Assembly: GCA_035272265.1 (NCBI GenBank)
Contig: DATEQV010000087.1
Location: forward strand, 1-11,747
DNA length: 11,747 bases
DNA from: Acidisphaera sp035272265
Lineage (GTDB): Bacteria; Pseudomonadota; Alphaproteobacteria; Acetobacterales; Acetobacteraceae
Direction of reading: 5' to 3'
Under the pieces are notes generated by a model. The model did not search any database and was not told the DNA's origin. It saw only the letters and a list, made by a program, of their open reading frames with translations. Shown in pieces: positions 7,420-11,747 of the stretch. A program made the translations under genes and the position numbers. How positions within the stretch are numbered: position 1 is the stretch's first letter; the number at the start of each line of letters is the position of its first letter.

Positions 7420-8733
7420 ATGGCGTCACAGGCAACCAGCGCGGCGTTCGGGCCCGCGCCGCTCGACATCGAGGAACGGACCTACCGCAAGGTCACGATG
7501 CGCATCATTCCGTTCCTGTTCATCTGCTACCTCGCCGCCTACCTCGACCGCGTGAACGTCGGGTTCGCGAAGCTGCAGATGCTCAAGGAGCTGGGCTTCA
7601 GCGAGACCGTGTACGGCCTCGGCGCCAGCATCTTCTTCATCGGCTACGTGCTGTTCGAGGTGCCGAGCAACATCGTCATGCTGCGCGTCGGGCCGAAGAT
7701 CTGGATCGCCCGCATCATGATCACCTGGGGCCTGATCTCCGGCGCGATGATCTTCGTCAAGACGGCGTGGATGTTCTACGTGCTGCGCTTCCTGCTCGGC
7801 GCGGCCGAGGCCGGATTCATTCCCGGCATCCTGCTGTATCTGACCTACTGGTTCCCGGCCGCGCGCCGCGGCAGGATCACCGCGATCTTCCTGACCGCGA
7901 TCCCGATGGCAACCATCATCGGCGGCCCGCTTTCCGGCTTCATCCTGAGCGCCGTCAGCGGCGCGCAGGGCCTGAGCGGCTGGCAGTGGCTGTTCCTCAT
8001 CGAGACGATCCCCTCGATCGTGCTCGGCATCGTCACGCTGTTCTACCTCAAGGACCGGATCGTCGACGTGACATGGCTCGACGACGAGGAAAAGCGCCTG
8101 CTGCGCAACAACATCGCCAAGGAAGACCAGAAGAAGGAAGGCCACTCGCACCTCAGCCAGGCCTTCACCGAGCCGAAGGTGTGGCTGCTGAGCGGCATCT
8201 ATTTCTGCATCGTCTGCGGCATCTACATCATCAGCTTCTGGCTGCCCTCCTTGATCAGGGCGGCCGGGGTGTCCGACACGCTGACCATCGGCTTCCTGAG
8301 CGCGATCCCGTACATCGCCGCGATCGTCGCGATGATCGCGGTGAACGTCAGCGGCGACCGCTTGCGCGAGCGGCGCTGGCACACCTTGCTGCCGGCGGTC
8401 GTCTGCGGCGTCGGGCTGCTGCTGGCGGGCTTCGCCGGCAAGAACGTGGTGCTGGCGATGCTCGGGCTGACGCTGGCGGCGGCCGGGGCGTCGAGCGCGC
8501 AGGCCTCGTTCTGGTGCCTGCCGGCGGCGTTCCTGGGCGGTGCCGCTGCGGCGGCGGGGATCGCGCTGATCAACTCGATCGGCAACATCGCCGGCTTCGT
8601 CAGCAACTTCTTCGTCGGCTGGATGACCGACCTGACCGGCTCGTCGCAATCGGCGCTGTATCTGTTCGGCGCGATCGTGATCGTCGGCGGCGTGTTCATC
8701 CTGACGGTGCCGGCGAAGCTGGTGAACAAGTAA
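7420..8733 (+). CDS. MFS transporter, anion:cation symporter (ACS) family
   Basis: 437 residues from an ATG behind GGGAGGAG (7409-7416), 82 bp after the ThDP gene. The protein has about 12 hydrophobic helices in two bundles with a charged central loop (about 210-245, rich in Lys and Glu). The first helix ends in YLDRVNVGFA, and FEVPSNIVMLRVGPKIW forms the helix 2-3 region; both are typical of ACS-family members, which import phthalate, tartrate, galactonate, hexuronates and similar organic anions with a cation. It should sit in the inner membrane and bring in the carboxylate that the neighbouring ligase and ThDP enzyme act on. The actual substrate cannot be read from the sequence. Confidence 0.9.
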   Translation: MASQATSAAFGPAPLDIEERTYRKVTMRIIPFLFICYLAAYLDRVNVGFAKLQMLKELGFSETVYGLGASIFFIGYVLFEVPSNIVMLRVGPKIWIARIMITWGLISGAMIFVKTAWMFYVLRFLLGAAEAGFIPGILLYLTYWFPAARRGRITAIFLTAIPMATIIGGPLSGFILSAVSGAQGLSGWQWLFLIETIPSIVLGIVTLFYLKDRIVDVTWLDDEEKRLLRNNIAKEDQKKEGHSHLSQAFTEPKVWLLSGIYFCIVCGIYIISFWLPSLIRAAGVSDTLTIGFLSAIPYIAAIVAMIAVNVSGDRLRERRWHTLLPAVVCGVGLLLAGFAGKNVVLAMLGLTLAAAGASSAQASFWCLPAAFLGGAAAAAGIALINSIGNIAGFVSNFFVGWMTDLTGSSQSALYLFGAIVIVGGVFILTVPAKLVNK

Positions 8734-8756
8734 CGGGCGGGACGGAGGTCACGACG

Positions 8757-10385
8757 ATGGATCTGCTCGAACTCGGCACGCTGTATCAGTCGCTGGAGCG
8801 GACGGTCGCCAAGTACGGCGACCGCCCCGCCTACGCGGTGCCGCCGATGCCCGGCCGTGCCTACCACCCCGACGGATGCGAGTTCACCTGGTCGCAGACC
8901 TGGGCGGAGGTGCAGCGGCGCAAGTCGTACTACGCCGCCGCGGGCTACGGTCCGGGCCACCGCGTGGCGATCCTGTTCGACCAGCGGCCGGAATTCGTCT
9001 TCCACCACTTCGCGCTGAACGCGCTCGGCTGCAGCACGGTGCCGATCAACCCGGACTACCGGCAGGACGAGATCGCCTACCTGCTCGAGCACTCCGAGCC
9101 GTGCGTCGCGCTGGCGATCGAGCCGCGCCTGGTCGACGTGCGCGCGGCGGCCGACGCGCTGGGTGTGCCGGTGCTGCGGTTCGACGATCTCGATGCACCC
9201 CTGCCGCGTCCGAAGACGCCGCCCGGGAGCTTCACGCCCGACGGCACGACCGAAGCGGCGCTGCTGTACACCTCCGGCACCACCGGGCGCCCGAAAGGCT
9301 GCGTGCAGTCGAACGAGTATTTCCACACGTTCGGCAACAGCTTCGCCAGCAAGGGCGGGTGGCTGGCGATGCAGGAGGGCGTGGAGCGGCTGTACAACCC
9401 GCTGCCGCTGCACCACGCCAACTGCCTGTCGATCTCCTTGCCGGCAATGCTGCTGCTGGGCGGCTGCCTGGTGTTCCCCGACCGCTTCCATGCGGGCACG
9501 TTCTGGAAGGACATCTCCGCCTGCGGCGTCACCGCGATCCAGTTCCAGGGCGTCATCCCGAACATCCTGATGAAGCTGCCGGAGGTGCCGGAGGAGCGTG
9601 CGCACATGGTCAAGTTCGCGCTGTGCGCCGGCGTCGAGCCCAGCCTGCACGCGGCGTTCGAGGAGCGTTTCGGCTTCCCGCTGATCGAGATGTGGGCGAT
9701 GTCGGAGACCGGCCGCCTGATCACCGACCACATCGAGCCACGTGCGGTGCATACGCGGGCGTTCGGCCGCTCCGGTCCGGGCCACGAAGCCCGCGTGGCC
9801 GACGAGAACGGCAACGAGCAGCCGGCGGGGGTGCCGGGCGAGCTGCTGGTGCGCAACAGCGAGGCGGCGCCGCGCAAGGGCTTCTTCTCCGGCTACCTGA
9901 AGGACGCCACGGCGACCGAGGAGGCGTGGCGCGGCGGCTGGTTCCACACCGGCGACGTCGTGATGCGCGACGAGACGGGCATGCTGTTCTTCATGGATCG
10001 CAAGAAGAACATCATCCGCCGCTCCGGCGAGAACATCGCCGCGGCGGAGATCGAGGCGTGCCTGGTGACGCACGAGAAGGTGCGCCAGGCGGCGGCGATC
10101 GCGGTGCCCGACGAGCTGCGCGAGGAGGAGGTGATGGCCTGCATCGTGCTGTTCTCGATGGACGATGCGGGCGAGGCGCTGGCCCGTGAGCTGACCGCGT
10201 GGTGCACCGCGCGGATGGCGTATTTCAAGGCGCCGGGCTGGTACCTGTTCCTCGAGAGCCTGCCGACCGGCAGTTCGCAGAAGTTCGTCAAGATCAAGCT
10301 GTTCCCGCCGGGCACCGACCCGCGCGCGCAGCCGGGCGTCATCGACCTGCGGGCGCTGAAAAAGCCGGCGAAGGTGCACGCCTGA
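8757..10385 (+). CDS. Acyl-CoA ligase (AMP-forming, ANL superfamily)
   Basis: 542 residues from the ATG at 8757, with GGACGGAGGT upstream and only 23 bp after the transporter stop. The enzyme joins a carboxylate to CoA through an acyl-AMP. The core motifs are all present: the ATP loop YTSGTTGRPKG (171-181), the A5 motif MWAMSETG, the TGD of A7 (398-400), and the hinge DRKKNIIRRSGENIA starting at Asp414. The C-terminal catalytic Lys is K509 in LPTGSSQKFVK, a slightly unusual form of the common PxxxTGK. Overall it resembles crotonobetaine/carnitine-CoA ligase and medium or hydroxy acid ligases. In this cassette it would activate the imported acid before ThDP-dependent cleavage. Substrate specificity is inferred only from context. 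Confidence 0.9.
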   Translation: MDLLELGTLYQSLERTVAKYGDRPAYAVPPMPGRAYHPDGCEFTWSQTWAEVQRRKSYYAAAGYGPGHRVAILFDQRPEFVFHHFALNALGCSTVPINPDYRQDEIAYLLEHSEPCVALAIEPRLVDVRAAADALGVPVLRFDDLDAPLPRPKTPPGSFTPDGTTEAALLYTSGTTGRPKGCVQSNEYFHTFGNSFASKGGWLAMQEGVERLYNPLPLHHANCLSISLPAMLLLGGCLVFPDRFHAGTFWKDISACGVTAIQFQGVIPNILMKLPEVPEERAHMVKFALCAGVEPSLHAAFEERFGFPLIEMWAMSETGRLITDHIEPRAVHTRAFGRSGPGHEARVADENGNEQPAGVPGELLVRNSEAAPRKGFFSGYLKDATATEEAWRGGWFHTGDVVMRDETGMLFFMDRKKNIIRRSGENIAAAEIEACLVTHEKVRQAAAIAVPDELREEEVMACIVLFSMDDAGEALARELTAWCTARMAYFKAPGWYLFLESLPTGSSQKFVKIKLFPPGTDPRAQPGVIDLRALKKPAKVHA

Positions 10386-10394
10386 GGCGGGCGG

Positions 10395-10434
10395 TCGGCG
10401 AGGATTTCGGGGGTCGACACCCCGGCCTCGCCGA
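10395..10434 (+). terminator. Hairpin after the acyl-CoA ligase gene
   Basis: TCGGCGAGG (10395-10403) pairs perfectly with CCTCGCCGA (10426-10434). An inner CGGGG/CCCCG stem lies between them. It starts nine bases after the ligase stop and separates the catabolic cassette from the FNR-box gene. No T-run follows, so termination strength is uncertain. Confidence 0.5.
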
Positions 10435-10489
10435 TCCGCGCCGATAACGGGCGGATTCGCCGCCAACTGAGCGCCCTGCCCTTTCCCCG

Positions 10490-10531
10490 TTGATTTGCAT
10501 CAACCGCCGCGCCGGGGTCCGCGGCGAGAAT
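10490..10531 (+). promoter_or_regulatory. FNR/ANR-type box and class II promoter
   Basis: TTGATTTGCATCAA (10490-10503) is a perfect match to the FNR/ANR/DNR consensus TTGAT-N4-ATCAA, and its symmetry extends one base each side (GTTGAT...ATCAAC). GAGAAT (10526-10531), four of six bases of a -10 element, lies exactly where a class II promoter needs it if the box is centred at -41.5. This predicts a start near 10538 and activation under low oxygen or by nitrogen oxides. Confidence 0.8.
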
Positions 10532-10574
10532 GCGTCGGGTCGTGGTCGCCGGCCCAGACAACGGGAGGGACCCC

Positions 10575-11747
10575 ATGACGCTCAAGCCGAGCGATATGAC
10601 GCGGCTCGCGGACCTGACGCACGAGAAGGGCACCGGCCCGGTGCGCGCGCGGCGGCCCGTGTATGTCGACCTGTTGCCCCCCTGCAACAATGCCTGTCCG
10701 GCAGGCGAGAACATCCAGGCGTGGCTGGATCTGGCGCAGGCCGGCAAATACCGGCGTGCGTGGGACGTGCTGATGCGCGACAACCCGCTGCCCGCCGTGC
10801 ACGGACGGGTCTGCTACCATCCGTGCGAAAGCAGCTGCAACCGCAAGGAACTGGACGACTCCGTCAGCATCCACGCGGTGGAGCGCTACCTCGGTGACCT
10901 TGCGGCGCGCGAAGGCTGGATGCCGACGATCGACGCGCCGCCGAGCGGCAAGCGCGTGCTGATCGTCGGCGCGGGGCCAAGCGGGCTGTCGGCCGCCTAC
11001 CACCTGGCGCGGCTCGGTCACAGCGTGGAGATCCGCGACGCGGAGACCGCCGCCGGCGGCATGATGCGGTTCGGCATCCCGTCGTACCGCCTGCCCCGCG
11101 CCGATCTGGCGAAGGAAATCGCCCGCATCGAGGCGATGGGCGTGCGCATCGTTTTGAACCACAAGGTCACGGACCTGCAGGCGGAGAAGGAAACCGGCAA
11201 GTTCGACGCCGCCTTCGTCGCCATCGGCGCACACATCTCCCGCCACGTCGACATCCCGGCGCGCGATGCCGCGCGCGTAGTCGACGCGGTGACCTTCCTG
11301 CGCGACGTGGGCGCGGGCGAGCGGCCGCTGCTCGGCCGCCGCGTGGTGGTGTATGGCGGCGGCAACACGGCAATGGACGCCGCGCGCACCGTGCGGCGGC
11401 TGGGTGCGGAGGACGCGATGATCGTCTACCGCCGCGACCGCGCGCACATGCCGGCGCACGCATTCGAGGCCGACGAGGCGGAATCCGAGGACGTCCGCAT
11501 CAAGTGGCTCACCACGATCACGGACATCGCCGGCCAGCAGCTCACTGTCGAGGCGATGGAACTCGGGCCTGACGGATTCCCGCGCCCGACCGGCCGTTTC
11601 GAGACGCTGGAGGCCGACGCCGTCGTGCTCGCGCTGGGACAGGAGACCGACAGCAGCTTCCTGAAGGGCATCCCCGGCATCGCCGCCAAGTCCGACGGCA
11701 CCGTGATGGTGGGTCCCGACATGATGACCGGCGCGCACGGCATCTTC
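10575..11747 (+). CDS. GltD-like Fe-S/FAD NAD(P)H oxidoreductase (cut by right edge)
   Basis: The ATG at 10575 follows GGGAGGGA (10563-10570); 391 codons are visible without a stop. The N-terminal domain of the glutamate synthase small-subunit/dihydropyrimidine dehydrogenase type carries the [4Fe-4S] cysteines C37, C41, C80, C84 and C88 (PPCNNACPAG and GRVCYHPCESSCNR). An FAD Rossmann motif (VGAGPSG, 131-137) and an NAD(P)H Rossmann motif (YGGGNTAMDAA, 260-270) follow. Such subunits move electrons between NAD(P)H and Fe-S or ferredoxin partners. No glutamate synthase large subunit is visible. With an FNR box upstream, a role in anaerobic electron transfer is plausible, for example as the NADP-reactive subunit of a 2-oxoacid:ferredoxin oxidoreductase as reported for KorC-type proteins of aromatic-degrading Rhodocyclales. 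That identification is inference and depends on the genes beyond the edge. Confidence 0.87.
   Translation, partial: MTLKPSDMTRLADLTHEKGTGPVRARRPVYVDLLPPCNNACPAGENIQAWLDLAQAGKYRRAWDVLMRDNPLPAVHGRVCYHPCESSCNRKELDDSVSIHAVERYLGDLAAREGWMPTIDAPPSGKRVLIVGAGPSGLSAAYHLARLGHSVEIRDAETAAGGMMRFGIPSYRLPRADLAKEIARIEAMGVRIVLNHKVTDLQAEKETGKFDAAFVAIGAHISRHVDIPARDAARVVDAVTFLRDVGAGERPLLGRRVVVYGGGNTAMDAARTVRRLGAEDAMIVYRRDRAHMPAHAFEADEAESEDVRIKWLTTITDIAGQQLTVEAMELGPDGFPRPTGRFETLEADAVVLALGQETDSSFLKGIPGIAAKSDGTVMVGPDMMTGAHGIF

Noticed and set aside
5484..7469. Open - frame of about 660 codons opposite the ThDP gene
   Set aside because: Low-complexity Arg/Ala/His translation with no domain, while the + strand carries clear ThDP motifs.
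8223..10466. Open - frame of about 750 codons opposite the acyl-CoA ligase gene
   Set aside because: Shadow of the ligase; no motif and no ribosome site.

Overview
The window is high-GC DNA with dense genes and strongly GC-ending codons. Gene content (a GltD-like Fe-S flavoprotein behind an FNR/ANR-type box, an ACS-family MFS transporter, a FadR-type GntR regulator, a P450/DyP operon, a group II intron end) suggests a proteobacterium, most likely a betaproteobacterium of the Rhodocyclales/Burkholderiales kind. That assignment is inference; no rRNA or other marker is present.

Region 1 (1-596): the left edge carries the 3' end of a group II intron on the + strand, with domain V, domain VI and the bulged branch-point A. 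It lies antisense in, or right beside, a short-chain dehydrogenase gene on the - strand. That gene keeps its cofactor-binding half but has lost the YxxxK active-site half, so it is called a pseudogene.

Region 2 (745-4714): three + strand genes joined by two 4-bp stop/start overlaps. They encode a cytochrome P450 that lacks the usual I-helix acid, an uncharacterised two-TM protein with two similar alpha/beta half-domains on either side of the membrane segments, and a DyP-type heme peroxidase with its catalytic Asp and heme-ligand His. No ferredoxin or reductase gene is present in the window. This looks like a two-heme, possibly peroxide-linked oxidative system and is the best candidate here for something undescribed. 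A GC-rich hairpin follows it.

Region 3 (about 4786-10385): a catabolic cassette. A FadR-subfamily GntR regulator sits behind a perfect 16-bp palindrome (ATTCTGAATTCAGAAT) and is followed by a ThDP-dependent enzyme of the oxalyl-CoA decarboxylase/2-hydroxyacyl-CoA lyase/acetolactate synthase superfamily, an ACS-family MFS carboxylate transporter and an acyl-CoA ligase. Together they suggest uptake of a small organic acid, CoA activation and ThDP-dependent C-C cleavage, switched by an acid effector of the GntR protein. A 14-base copy of the operator lies inside the regulator gene.

Region 4 (10386-11747): a hairpin, then a perfect FNR/ANR/DNR box (TTGAT-N4-ATCAA) spaced exactly as in a class II activated promoter, then a GltD-like Fe-S/FAD/NAD(P)H oxidoreductase cut by the right edge. 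This unit is probably induced by low oxygen.
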